Assembly: GCF_035989285.1 (NCBI RefSeq)
Contig: NZ_CP108513.1
Coordinates: forward strand, 62,001 to 126,000
Origin: Streptomyces sp. NBC_01235
GTDB lineage: Bacteria; Actinomycetota; Actinomycetes; Streptomycetales; Streptomycetaceae
Reading direction: 5' to 3'
Length of the DNA: 64,000 nt
Part shown: in pieces, positions 45,581 to 53,326 of the stretch
How the letters are laid out: every line of letters begins with the position of its first letter
How positions within the stretch are numbered: the first letter of the stretch is position 1
Made by a program: the position numbers and the translations under genes
The notes under the pieces: model-generated
Told to the model about the DNA's origin: nothing
The model's input: only the letters and a program-made list of their open reading frames with translations
The model's database searches: none

Positions 45581-46654
45581 TCACCGCTGATTGACACCGG
45601 ACTGCGCCGCAGCGGTCAGCAGCCCACCCCCGTCGTCGCCCCTCGGCTGCCACCACGTCACCACGACCTGACTCTCAACCAAGGCCGGAGGGACTTGGAG
45701 CCGACACGCAGTCGGCGACCACACACGGTCACCAGCAGGCTGGACTTTACGAGGAATTGGCGACAGTTGAATATGCGAGCTCACCAGTACGACGGCGCGC
45801 AGCGCGGCCTCGGCGCGGCTGGTGAAGGCCGCGCCGTGCGCTCGCTCGATCCACGCCCGGGCGGCGGGACCGGCAAACGGCGAGCGCTGCACGGTCTCGT
45901 GCGAGCGCGTAAGGAAGACCGCACCGGCGAGTCCGGCGAGGGTGGCCCGGTGCGCGACCGCCTTGGGGGTGAGCGCCTCCTGGCACGACTCGCATCCGGC
46001 CCAGCATGCGCTGACCGCCTTGGCCGCGAGGTCGTCGTTGATCTCCCAGCCCGGCACGTACGGGAGCATCCCCTCCATCAGTCCGGTGTCGGGCTCGGGG
46101 TGGGAGTGCGTCGTCCCGGCCGCCGAGGGGCGCGGTACTCCGGTGTGCAGGTTGTTCACGAGGTCCGCGGGGAGCGGGGTGCCCATCGCCCAGCGGCCGA
46201 GCGCGTCGTCCAGGAGGTCGGAGGCGGCCGCGTCGTCCATGGTCTCGACGGCGGCCAGGGCTGCGCTGCCGTCGCCCTGCCCGGTGTTCGCCGCCCGGGC
46301 CAGCGACGCCCACGACCTGGTGGTGGGCGAGGCGGAGGCAGCGGGGGTGTGGCCCGCGAGTTCGCCATAGACGGCGCCGGCGAGCGCTGCGAGGGTCGGC
46401 CGGTGTTCGGTGCGGATCTTCTCCGACAGCGACGTCTGGCACGGCTTGCAGGCCGCACGGCAGGCGGCGACCAGTCGCTCGGCGAGGCCGGTGTCGAGGT
46501 CCCGCCCGGGCGCGTACGGCAGTTGCCCGAGCGCAGTCATGTCCGGCACCGGCTCGTAGAGGTGCACCTTCCCCGTGGCGGCGGACGCCCGGGACGCGCC
46601 GGTCGTCGCGGCGCGCTTCTTGTCCCTGCTCTTCTTCCGCTGGTTCCTGACCAT
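45581..46654 (-). CDS. Two-repeat cysteine-containing protein of unknown function, C-terminus probably not native
   Basis: 357 residues. The ATG at 46654 is preceded by GAGGA. A basic N-terminus (MVRNQRKKSRDKKRAA) is followed by two related segments of about 80 residues. Each starts LPY(A/V)PG, contains a cysteine cluster (CRAACKPCQ in the first, CWAGCESCQ in the second) and continues with LA(A/G)LAGAV. Repeat 1 is at about 43-125 and repeat 2 at about 205-285. The four cysteines per pair of clusters could bind metal or form disulfides, but there is no signal peptide. The last 65 residues (after ALRAVV) look like translated non-coding DNA, so the original 3' end was probably lost. I do not recognise the family. 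The IS5-type element begins about 165 bp upstream. Confidence 0.6.
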   Translation of the reverse strand: MVRNQRKKSRDKKRAATTGASRASAATGKVHLYEPVPDMTALGQLPYAPGRDLDTGLAERLVAACRAACKPCQTSLSEKIRTEHRPTLAALAGAVYGELAGHTPAASASPTTRSWASLARAANTGQGDGSAALAAVETMDDAAASDLLDDALGRWAMGTPLPADLVNNLHTGVPRPSAAGTTHSHPEPDTGLMEGMLPYVPGWEINDDLAAKAVSACWAGCESCQEALTPKAVAHRATLAGLAGAVFLTRSHETVQRSPFAGPAARAWIERAHGAAFTSRAEAALRAVVLVSSHIQLSPIPRKVQPAGDRVWSPTACRLQVPPALVESQVVVTWWQPRGDDGGGLLTAAAQSGVNQR

Positions 46655-46909
46655 TGGCAGTCCTCAACTGGCGTGCACGGACCCATGACCCGATACACGC
46701 GCGTGAGAGCTGACTGCGGTGATCGGTAACTGCGCCAAGCGGCGGCGTACTTCGCACTGATGCGCCCAGACCCGTAGGTCCCGCGTAACTTCGCCTCAAC
46801 TGCCAACAGTCATGGGCTGACTGGCCGTTCTCTATCCGTCCGTGTGGTCGGAGGGGTTCGAACAGGGGCCTGGTTCGGGTGAGTCGGCGGGTGCAGGTGC
46901 ATGGAAGAA

Positions 46910-46960
46910 GGGCCTCTTGGTAGCTCGCGGTTGTCGAATCCAGCGAGAAGCAAGAGGCCC
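46910..46960 (+). promoter_or_regulatory. Hairpin covering the transposase ribosome binding site
   Basis: Arms GGGCCTCTTG (46910-46919) and CAAGAGGCCC (46951-46960) are perfectly complementary, with an inner TCGC/GCGA pairing. The 3' arm contains AGAGG, the ribosome site for the GTG at 46963. Copy 2 has the same hairpin with a compensated base pair (see 61229-61278), which supports RNA folding that limits transposase translation. Confidence 0.7.
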
Positions 46961-46962
46961 TG

Positions 46963-47898
46963 GTGTCGAATTGTCGCGTGGTCGTGGTCGCCGAGTCCAG
47001 TTCGTCCACTCCTGGGTGTGACTGCCTCGCCCATCGGTTCGGGAACGCGGCCGACCGGCCGGAGCGCCGGCCCCGGTACGACTCGGACATGAGCGATGTG
47101 GAGTGGGCCCTGGTGCAGGATCTGCTGCCGGTTCCCGGATGGCTGGCGGGCCGGGGCGGCAGGCCGGAGGGCTACTGCCATCGGCAGATGATCGGCGCGG
47201 TGCGTTACCTCGTCGACAACGGCATCAAGTGGAGGGCGATGCCCGCCGACTTCCCGCCCTGGCCACGGGTGTATGCCTTCTTCGCCCGCTGGCGCGACAC
47301 GGGCCTGGTGGCCGAGCTGCACGACCGGCTGCGCGAGGCCGTCCGCGGAACTGAGGGCCGAAGCCCGGAGCCCACCGCTGCGGTCGTGGACTCACAGTCC
47401 GTGAAGGCGGACGCCACCGTCACCCACGCCTCGCGGGGTTACGACGCGGGCAAGAAGATCAACGGGCGCAAGCGCCACCTGCTCACCGACACCCTCGGAC
47501 TCCTTCTGGCCGTGCTGGTCACGCCGGCGTCCACGACCGACCGGGACGCCGCCCGCGTCCTGCTGCCCACAGCAAAGAGTCACTTCCGGCGGCTGGTGCG
47601 GATCTGGGCCGACGGCGGTTACACCGGCCACCTCACCGACTGGACCACCCAGCACCTCGGACTGGTCCTCGACATCGTCCGCCGCAGCGACGGCGCCCAG
47701 GGTTTTCAGGTCCCGCCCCGCCGCTGGGTCGTGGAAAGATCCTTCGCCTGGTTCCTGCGCAGCCGACGCCTGGTCCGGGACCACGAACGACGCACCGACA
47801 CCAGCGAGACCGTCATCCTGTGGTCGATGACCATGCTCATGAGCCGCCGCCTGGCCGCCCAGCACCGGCAGCGTCCTGCTCCGGCGCGGGCAGCATGA
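46963..47898 (+). CDS. IS5-family transposase, intact
   Basis: 311 residues, DDE recombinase of IS5-family type. Visible catalytic signature: VVDSQSVK (first Asp), IWADGGYTG (second Asp) and the C-terminal block RRWVVERSFAWFLRSRRLVRD containing the Glu. The N-terminal part (SDVEWALVQDLLPVP, MIGAVRYLVDNGIKW) is the usual DUF4096-like region. The GTG start lies right after a hairpin whose 3' arm holds the ribosome site. The last 62 bp overlap the convergent passenger ORF. Unlike copy 2 at 61 kb there is no internal stop, so this enzyme could act on both copies. Confidence 0.93.
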   Translation: MSNCRVVVVAESSSSTPGCDCLAHRFGNAADRPERRPRYDSDMSDVEWALVQDLLPVPGWLAGRGGRPEGYCHRQMIGAVRYLVDNGIKWRAMPADFPPWPRVYAFFARWRDTGLVAELHDRLREAVRGTEGRSPEPTAAVVDSQSVKADATVTHASRGYDAGKKINGRKRHLLTDTLGLLLAVLVTPASTTDRDAARVLLPTAKSHFRRLVRIWADGGYTGHLTDWTTQHLGLVLDIVRRSDGAQGFQVPPRRWVVERSFAWFLRSRRLVRDHERRTDTSETVILWSMTMLMSRRLAAQHRQRPAPARAA

Positions 47899-48206
47899 AC
47901 CTGCCCGGCTTCTCCTCGACCAGCCATCCCCGCTCCACCAGCCGTTTCAGCCGGGCCCGCGCTCCCTCGACGCGCAAGGCGGACGCGCTGTCCCAGCCCA
48001 GCACCACCGCTGCCCGCCGGGCACCGAGCCCATCGGCTCCCACCTCCAGGGCGGCGGCCATCAACGCCTGGTAGTCCACCGACAACACCCCGGTTCCGGC
48101 CGCGTCCTGGCAGTGAGGCACCGCCCGGCGCGGCCCCACCGGTTTCCTCTGCGACACCCTGTCGGCCACCACCGCAGGCGCATCTTCCTCGGCCAGCGCC
48201 TCTAGA
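47837..48206 (-). pseudogene. C-terminal half of the IS5-linked passenger ORF (split by an IS481-like element)
   Basis: Codes for the part beginning LEALAEEDAPAVVADRV and ending in a winged-helix-like segment (GARARLKRLVERGWLVEE). The first half is at 50190-50374 beyond the IS481-like insertion. The codon CTA in the duplicated TCTAGA is read in the same phase on both sides, so precise removal would give an uninterrupted protein of about the size of the intact homologue at 62155-62679. Function unknown. It overlaps the transposase 3' end in antisense. Confidence 0.8.
48201..48206. repeat. Target site duplication TCTAGA, left copy
   Basis: Direct repeat of 50190-50195. NCTAGN with 6-bp duplication is the known target pattern of IS481. 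Confidence 0.85.
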
Positions 48207-48215
48207 TGTTGCGGG

Positions 48216-49181
48216 TCAGGACGTTGGTGACGGCGCATAGTGGTGGGCAAGATTGGTGGCGAGGTCGCGAAGGTGAGCCCTGGCTTCGGTGGGGCCGTGC
48301 ACAGTGATGGCGCTCCCGAACGGCAGTAGTGCTCGCACGTCCTCCAGATGCAGGAAGCGGATTGTTAGCTTGCGGCCGGTGGCGGATTCTTCATGGTCGT
48401 CCCAGACGAGTCGTAGGCCAAAGATCCGTTGCGCTCGCTCGATCTGGGTCTGGTCGATGGTGGCGCTGACCTCTATCGCGTGGTTGTGTTCCCACTGAGC
48501 AATGAGCGCTGCAGCGACGGTGGCCAGGGTCTGGCTCTCGCGGATCCGTCGTGGCTGGTCGACTTCTTTCCACGTCGTGATCCGTTCGAGTCGGTACATC
48601 CGTGGCACTCGGGCACAATCGGCGACGAGGTACCAGATGCCGGCCTTGGCGAACAGCCCGTAGGGATCCACGACCAGGTCGCGTGGGCATGACTCGCGTG
48701 GGCTGTCGTACTCGATCCGTAGCCGGCGACCTCGCCGCACTGCGCCGATCAGCGAAGCCGGAGTCGTGCCGGAAGTTCGTGCCTGACGCCAGGGACGGCT
48801 GTCCACGTGCACTACGTCGGTGAGCGGCAGGAGCTCATGAACTCGACGTGGCTGTGTAGCGGCGATCTTGGAGAGCGCGCGCTGGCTTTCGACCGATGCG
48901 TTGAGCTCCGCACGTTGCTTCTCATCCAGCCCAGTGAGCGACAGATGATCACGCTCGCCCGGTGTGAGTCGCGTGAGGTCGAGTCCGGATCCGGGCAGCA
49001 TGGTCACGCCTCCGAGGCGGCCCCGGTGTGCGGTCACCGGCAGACCGGCGTCGCGGAGCCAGTTCAGGTCTCGGGTGATGGTTCGGAGGGACACTCCGAG
49101 CGCTGAGGCGAGTTCCTGTGTGGTCACGGCATCCCTCGATTTGAGGAGCAGCATCAGGGTGAAGAAGCGGTCTGGGGTCAC
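48216..49181 (-). CDS. WYL-domain transcriptional regulator (YafY-like)
   Basis: 321 residues from a GTG. The N-terminal HTH_11-type domain reads RFFTLMLLLKSRDAVTTQEL then LGVSLRTITRDLNWLRDAG. The WYL domain follows, with GIWYLVADCARVPRMYRLER. The C-terminal WCX-type extension ends LRDLATNLAHHYAPSPTS. Members of this family bind DNA, and several sense nucleic acids or small ligands through the WYL fold. It is divergent from the VOC gene with 92 bp between them, a common pairing in actinobacteria, so it probably controls that gene and itself. The last codons lie within the left terminal inverted repeat of the IS481-like element, so the native C-terminus may be slightly altered. Confidence 0.9.
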   Translation of the reverse strand: MTPDRFFTLMLLLKSRDAVTTQELASALGVSLRTITRDLNWLRDAGLPVTAHRGRLGGVTMLPGSGLDLTRLTPGERDHLSLTGLDEKQRAELNASVESQRALSKIAATQPRRVHELLPLTDVVHVDSRPWRQARTSGTTPASLIGAVRRGRRLRIEYDSPRESCPRDLVVDPYGLFAKAGIWYLVADCARVPRMYRLERITTWKEVDQPRRIRESQTLATVAAALIAQWEHNHAIEVSATIDQTQIERAQRIFGLRLVWDDHEESATGRKLTIRFLHLEDVRALLPFGSAITVHGPTEARAHLRDLATNLAHHYAPSPTS

Positions 49182-49273
49182 ACACCAATTTTTTCAGGAA
49201 TTGCGACACGATGCGGCGCATATCCCGGTCAGGCTGGTGGATGCGTACCTACCACCTGTGAGAAGGAACAACC

Positions 49274-49639
49274 ATGACCACATCCGTCGTGTCCATCGTC
49301 TACGTGAACGACGCTCCCGCCGCAGCTCGTTTCTACGGCGACCTCCTCGGCATGAACCCCTCGTTCGAGACTTCGGGATACATCACCTTCGACCTCGGGC
49401 CAGGCGCTGACCTCGGTCTGTGGTCTGGCCAGTTCGAGGATCTGTCACCGGACGTCCCGCGCACCAGTGAGGTGTGCCTGGCCATCGACGGTGGACCCGA
49501 CGAGCTCAACGCGACCTTTGAGCAGTGGAATTCCAAGGGGGTCACGATCCTGCGCGAGCCTCATGATGCGGGGTTCGGGCCGACCTTCCTCGCAGCCGAT
49601 CCTGACGGGAACCGTATCCGCGTCGCACCGCAGGACTGA
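49274..49639 (+). CDS. VOC-superfamily (glyoxalase/bleomycin-resistance-like) protein
   Basis: 121 residues. The beta-alpha-beta-beta-beta fold is visible as VVSIVYVNDAPAAARFYGDL then LGM, and again as VCLAIDGGPDELNATFEQW, with the closing DPDGNRIRVAP. The family covers metal-dependent lyases, dioxygenases and drug-binding proteins; the substrate cannot be read from sequence. The ATG is preceded by AGAAGGA. The gene is divergent from the WYL regulator and both travel inside the IS481-like element, so it may be a small selectable or stress-related cargo. No signal peptide or membrane segment. Confidence 0.88.
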   Translation: MTTSVVSIVYVNDAPAAARFYGDLLGMNPSFETSGYITFDLGPGADLGLWSGQFEDLSPDVPRTSEVCLAIDGGPDELNATFEQWNSKGVTILREPHDAGFGPTFLAADPDGNRIRVAPQD

Positions 49640-49710
49640 AAGGCCGCAATGCGGCAGGCGCGCACGATAGGTGTCGCGCCTGCCGTCGTCTGACTTCGAG
49701 AGGACGACGA

Positions 49711-50194
49711 GTGCCCCACGCGAATGCGCCCCTGAGCGTCGAGGGCCGTAGGCGGCTCGTGAAGCGGTGCCAGACACGTCCCATCGCCCACGTCGCCGCT
49801 GAGATGGGCATCTCTCGCGCATGCGCCAGCAAGTGGGTAAATCGCCGGCGGCCACCCGGTGATGCGGGATTGCAAGACCGGCCGTCGAGTCCGCACCGGA
49901 GTCCGAACGCGACTCCAGCATGGGTCATCGAGCAGATCGAGCCCTGGCGCCGCGAGCACAAGTGGTCCGCGCAACGGATCACCGACGAACTTGAAGGTGG
50001 AGCGCTACCAGCGCATCATGGCCGAGGAAGTCCTATACGCCCGCGAGTTCACCAGCGAGGACGCCCGGTCAGCCGCGATCACAGTGTGGAACATCCACTA
50101 CAACTACCACCGGCCGCATAGTGCTGCCGCCGGAAAGCCGCCAGCAGCACGCCTCCGCGAGAGCGTCACCAACGTCGAGCCCTCATACATCTAG
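49711..50194 (+). pseudogene. IS481-family transposase with internal deletion
   Basis: The N-terminal part (MPHANAPLSVEGRRRLVKR, then an HTH and WSAQRITDEL) and the C-terminal part (KVERYQRIMAEEVLYAREF, NIHYNYHRPHSAAAGKPPAA) are both typical of IS481 transposases. They meet near 49996 in different frames, and roughly 480 bp including most of the DDE core are missing compared with the usual length of about 320 residues. The final stop TAG is supplied by the TCTAGA target duplication, as is usual when these elements land in CTAG. It cannot be active and would need a transposase in trans. Confidence 0.85.
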
Positions 50195-50195
50195 A
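50190..50195. repeat. Target site duplication TCTAGA, right copy
   Basis: Direct repeat of 48201-48206. It also supplies the stop codon of the IS481 transposase remnant. Confidence 0.85.
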
Positions 50196-50374
50196 TACTG
50201 CTCCAGGCCGATCATCCGGCGCCTGAGCATCTCTTCCGCCTCTGCCAGAGCCGCCCGCACCCGCTCCAGTTCGGCTTCGAGTTCCTCCACCCGCACGGCC
50301 GCGGCCTTCTGCCGCGCTTCCAGAACCGCCCGCATCGATGGCACCCGCCACCCCCACGACATCTCGGTCAGCAA
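50190..50374 (-). pseudogene. N-terminal half of the IS5-linked passenger ORF
   Basis: Reads MRAVLEARQKAAAVRVEELE and continues as a heptad-rich coiled coil to IGLEQYL, where the IS481-like element begins. It is similar to the start of the intact homologue in copy 2 (MGVLEARESAAQVRVEELRG). The possible longer start at 50374 adds MLTEMSWGWRVPS. Confidence 0.8.
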
Positions 50375-50452
50375 CAGACCGAGGCTCCCGCGACAACTGC
50401 GGTCTCATGCCTAGCGAGTAGCCGGGAGGGATCTCACCTCCCGGCTCTCTCA

Positions 50453-50486
50453 GAACCGTGCGTGAACCTCTCGATTCACACGGCTC
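50453..50486 (-). ncRNA. Group II intron domain V
   Basis: 34-nt stem-loop beginning GAGCCGTGTGAA and ending TTCACGCACGGTTC, the size and layout of catalytic domain V. It is followed directly by the domain VI hairpin (AGCCGGGAGG paired with CCTCCCGGCT, with a bulged A as branch candidate) at about 50420-50448. Confidence 0.85.
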
Positions 50487-50489
50487 CCA

Positions 50490-51746
50490 TCACCCGGTCG
50501 TTCGAGGCCTGAGCAGTTTCCAGTGGGCGAAGAGCCCCGGGTAGAGCTTGGCGGTCCTCTCCAAGCCATGCCACGCCCGGCTCCGGCGACGCCGGAGCCG
50601 CTTGTACTTCTGCGTGGCCCATCGCATCAGATACTGATCGATGCCCATCAGGCTCGGGACCAACGCGGACGGGTAGAACCGGCCGTAATAGTTGATCCAT
50701 CCCCGGACGATGGGATTGATCTCCCGTGCAAGGTCTGCCAGGGACGATCCACTGCGCAGGTGCAGCCGCCATCGGCGGATCTGTGCCCGGATGCGCTTGG
50801 CCGCCTCGTCGCTGATCGCCGGGTTGAAGCCGAAGAAGTAACTCCCCGTCCTCGACCGGACCTTCCGCGAACGGAACGTGTACCCGAGGAAGGTGAACGA
50901 GACGTGCTCGTACGAACCACGCCTCTTACCGTCCTTGCAGTACACGATGCGGGTCTTGTCGGGATGCAGCCGCAAGCCCCCGCACTCGGCCAGCCGCTGG
51001 CCGATCGCCCGGCACACCTGGTGCGCCTCGGCCTCGGTGCGGCAGTGAACCACCGTGTCATCGCAGTAGCGCTCGAACCGGACACCCGGGAAGACCCGAT
51101 CCATCCAGGCGTCGAACGCGTAGTGCATGAACAGGTTCGCCAACAGGGGCGAGATCGCCGAGCCCTGGGGACTCCCACGATCCCGCGCGACCAGTTCGCC
51201 ACTCCTGTGCCGCAGCGGAGCCTTCAGCCAGCGCTCCACATACAGCAGAATCCACCGCTGGTCGGTGTGGTGGGCCACCGCCTTGAGGACCAGGTCGTGG
51301 TCGAGGTTGTCGAAGAACCCCTGGATGTCGATATCGACCGTCCAGTCGGGCCTCCAGCACCGCTCCCGGCACGCCGCGACCGCGTCCAGCGCGCTTCTGC
51401 GGGGCCGGTATCCATAGGAATCGGGATGGAACACCGGTTCCACCTCCGGTTCCAGGACCATGGCTGCCGCCGTCTGCGCGATTCTGTCCGCGACTGTCGG
51501 CACCCCGAGAACCCTGACCTTGCCCGATCCCCCGGGTTTGGGGATCTCCACCATCCGTACCGGCGGTGGGAAGTAGCTGCCCGACGACAGGCGATTCCAC
51601 TGTTTGTAGAGGTTGCCTTGCAGGTCAGCCTCGAACTGCTCGACCGACTCACCGTCGACCCCGGCCACTCCCCGGTTCGCCTTGACTCTGAGATACGCCT
51701 CCCAGACCACGTGCTTCGAGATCTCGAACGGCTTCGGCCCGCTCAT
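50490..51746 (-). CDS. ltrA: Group II intron reverse transcriptase/maturase, no endonuclease domain
   Basis: 418 residues. RT blocks in order: RVKANRGVAGVDG, RMVEIPKPGGSGKVRVLGVP with VADRIAQ, DIDIQGFFDNLDHDL, GSPQGSAISPLLANLF, and the catalytic FERYCDDTVVHC, with YCDD in place of the usual YADD. The X/thumb maturase region follows (FTFLGYTF; REINPIVRGWINYYG). The protein stops after LFAHWKLLRPRTTG with no HNH endonuclease, as in several bacterial classes that insert by priming from replication forks. The gene ends 4 bp before domain V. It acts in splicing and retromobility of its own intron. Confidence 0.95.
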   Translation of the reverse strand: MSGPKPFEISKHVVWEAYLRVKANRGVAGVDGESVEQFEADLQGNLYKQWNRLSSGSYFPPPVRMVEIPKPGGSGKVRVLGVPTVADRIAQTAAAMVLEPEVEPVFHPDSYGYRPRRSALDAVAACRERCWRPDWTVDIDIQGFFDNLDHDLVLKAVAHHTDQRWILLYVERWLKAPLRHRSGELVARDRGSPQGSAISPLLANLFMHYAFDAWMDRVFPGVRFERYCDDTVVHCRTEAEAHQVCRAIGQRLAECGGLRLHPDKTRIVYCKDGKRRGSYEHVSFTFLGYTFRSRKVRSRTGSYFFGFNPAISDEAAKRIRAQIRRWRLHLRSGSSLADLAREINPIVRGWINYYGRFYPSALVPSLMGIDQYLMRWATQKYKRLRRRRSRAWHGLERTAKLYPGLFAHWKLLRPRTTG

Positions 51747-52354
51747 CCGGCTCCTCCCGGGAGCTCCGGTTGACCGCCAAGCAGACCTGGATGATCCGTC
51801 CCCTTCGCTCCACCCGCATTACCGGGCTTCGTCACTACTACGAGACGGTCTGCCCCCGTGCCCCGCATCGGTACTCGGCCCCTTGCGGTGTTGGCCGCTT
51901 GGGGATCTCCCTCTCGCCGCCGGCCCCACGGACCGCCAGCAGTATCGGGGCGACAGGTTCTCACATTCCGTGCAAGAGCCCAGGTCAGGCTCGCGCCGCC
52001 TACATGCCGGACGCCATCCGGGCAGTCAGCAGGCTCCCCCGGACTTGTCCCAGAGCCCTGGTCTCGCCCTGGTTTCGACGCCACTGGAATTTGTTACGAC
52101 ACGTCATCAGCGGTTCGCTCCCGCTCGCCTTCCTGACCCACACCTGACGCGATCACGTCGCGCCTTTTCCCGCAGCGCTCACCACGAACGGCACTTAACC
52201 GACGCAGCCTGCGGTGGTTTGGAGCCTCCCCCTGCAGGGCGACCCCGGAGGACCTACCTCCATCTCCTGCACAGCACCGCTTCCAGAAGCTCCTACATCG
52301 ACGCCCCCTCAGCGTTCGTGACACACGACCAGCGGGAATAGCGAAACGCTGCTG

Positions 52355-52508
52355 GAGTATTAGGACTCCTGACAAAAGTGGTGGGCTTGACCTGGTCAGA
52401 GGTCGGTGTCGCGCACGAGGCCGCCGGGTAGCGGGACGCGGTCAGCCGCGTAATCGCACGTGATAAACCCGGCGACGTCGGCGATCATCCCCGGGATACT
52501 GGTCGCCC
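52355..52508. other. Short non-coding stretch before the phosphotransferase gene
   Basis: Between the outer IS5 end and the APH-like start. No repeat, RNA or clear promoter motif recognised. Confidence 0.35.
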
Positions 52509-53246
52509 ATGGATGAGGTCAAAGTCGTCGTCGCCCATTCCGAGCGCGCGACTCTGCGCGTCGGCGACGTGTTCCTGAAGGTGGACGCCGATCAGGCGCG
52601 CATCGACGTCGAGGTCGAGGCGATGTCCCGCGCGCCGGTCCCGACCCCGGAGGTCCTGTGGCACAAGCCGCACGTGCTCGCGATCGCCGCACTCCCGGGT
52701 ACGACGGTTGGGCGCCTCGGCGGGCCGTCGACCGGGTCGCCGGCGGCGTGGGCCGCCGCGGGCGCCGCCATCCGGAAGCTGCACGAAGCGCCCCTGCCGC
52801 CCCGACCCGGCCGGAGCATCGTCGCGCTGGCGGCGGAACTCGACGACGAGTGCGAGTTGCTCGTGACGAACGGCGTCCTGCCCGCTGACCTGGTCACCCG
52901 CAACCGCCAGGTCGCCGAGGCCGCGCTCCGACCGTGGACTCCGGCGTTCACGCACGGCGACCTGCAGATCGCGCACGTCTTCGTCGACGGCGACGAGGTC
53001 ACAGGCATCATCGACTGGTCCGAGGCGGGCCAGGGTGATGCCCTGTACGACCTCGCCACCTTCACGCTCGGACACGAGGAGCACCTCGACGACGTCGTCG
53101 CCGGCTATGGCACCGACGTCGACCCCGACGTGATCCGCGCGTGGTGGTCGTTGCGAAGCCTGCTGGCGGTTCGCTGGCTGATCGAGCACGGCTTCGACCC
53201 GTTCGCGCCGGGCTGTGAGGTCGACGTGCTGAGATCCCGGATGTGA
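52509..53246 (+). CDS. Aminoglycoside phosphotransferase (APH)-family kinase
   Basis: 245 residues, slightly shorter than typical APH enzymes of about 260-300. Kinase signature: FTHGDLQIAHVFVDGDEVTG near residue 148 (Brenner motif with catalytic Asp), then GIIDWSEAGQGDALYDLATF for the metal-binding Asp. The N-terminal lobe is short but shows VFLKVDAD for the ATP-binding lysine. The family phosphorylates hydroxyls of aminoglycosides, macrolides, choline, homoserine and other small molecules; the substrate cannot be told here. It stands alone, flanked on the left by the nested mobile element and on the right by a transposase relic, so it may have arrived with them. It has no obvious connection with the biosynthetic genes. 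Confidence 0.88.
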   Translation: MDEVKVVVAHSERATLRVGDVFLKVDADQARIDVEVEAMSRAPVPTPEVLWHKPHVLAIAALPGTTVGRLGGPSTGSPAAWAAAGAAIRKLHEAPLPPRPGRSIVALAAELDDECELLVTNGVLPADLVTRNRQVAEAALRPWTPAFTHGDLQIAHVFVDGDEVTGIIDWSEAGQGDALYDLATFTLGHEEHLDDVVAGYGTDVDPDVIRAWWSLRSLLAVRWLIEHGFDPFAPGCEVDVLRSRM

Positions 53247-53326
53247 GGCTGCGCAGGCCCGACTGCTACGCATGCGTTCTGACGCATCGAGCAGGCCAGC
53301 CATCCCCTGGGGCGCATGGCCTGCCC

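Larger units (their letters stand above)
48207..50189 (+). mobile_element. IS481-like element with regulator and VOC cargo, transposase defective
   Basis: 1983 bp bounded by TCTAGA duplications. Terminal inverted repeats start TGT at both ends and share a perfect inner block GACGTTGGTGACG (19 of 26 positions agree overall). Contents from the left: WYL regulator, VOC protein, transposase with an internal deletion. Insertion split the passenger ORF of the surrounding IS5-family element. The WYL gene and the transposase both use terminal-repeat sequence for their last codons, so the cargo is an integral part of the element. Confidence 0.82.
50413..52326 (-). mobile_element. Group II intron with intron-encoded reverse transcriptase
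   Basis: Minus-strand 5' end GTGTG at 52326 fits the GUGYG consensus. The 3' end lies just after domain VI, near 50413. Boundaries were checked against IS5 copy 2: there the flanks CATGCCT and GACCAG are contiguous, as they would be here after intron removal. The intron occupies about 1914 bp of non-coding sequence near the right end of IS5 copy 1. The 3' boundary may be off by one or two bases. Confidence 0.85.
46820..52354 (+). mobile_element. IS5-family element, copy 1, carrying two later insertions
   Basis: Contains a transposase, a convergent passenger ORF, an IS481-like element (48207-50189 plus a 6-bp duplication) and a group II intron (50413-52326). Subtracting both gives about 1.63 kb, near the 1657 bp of copy 2. 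The ends were placed by alignment with copy 2: GGCCGTT near the left end and AACGC near the right end form weak terminal inverted repeats. No clear target duplication is visible, so end positions are uncertain by about 10 bp. Confidence 0.7.

Noticed and set aside
49711..50007. Intact small transposase or regulator
   Set aside because: The frame breaks near 49996 where IS481 core sequence is deleted, so it is the front part of a defective transposase, not a gene of its own.
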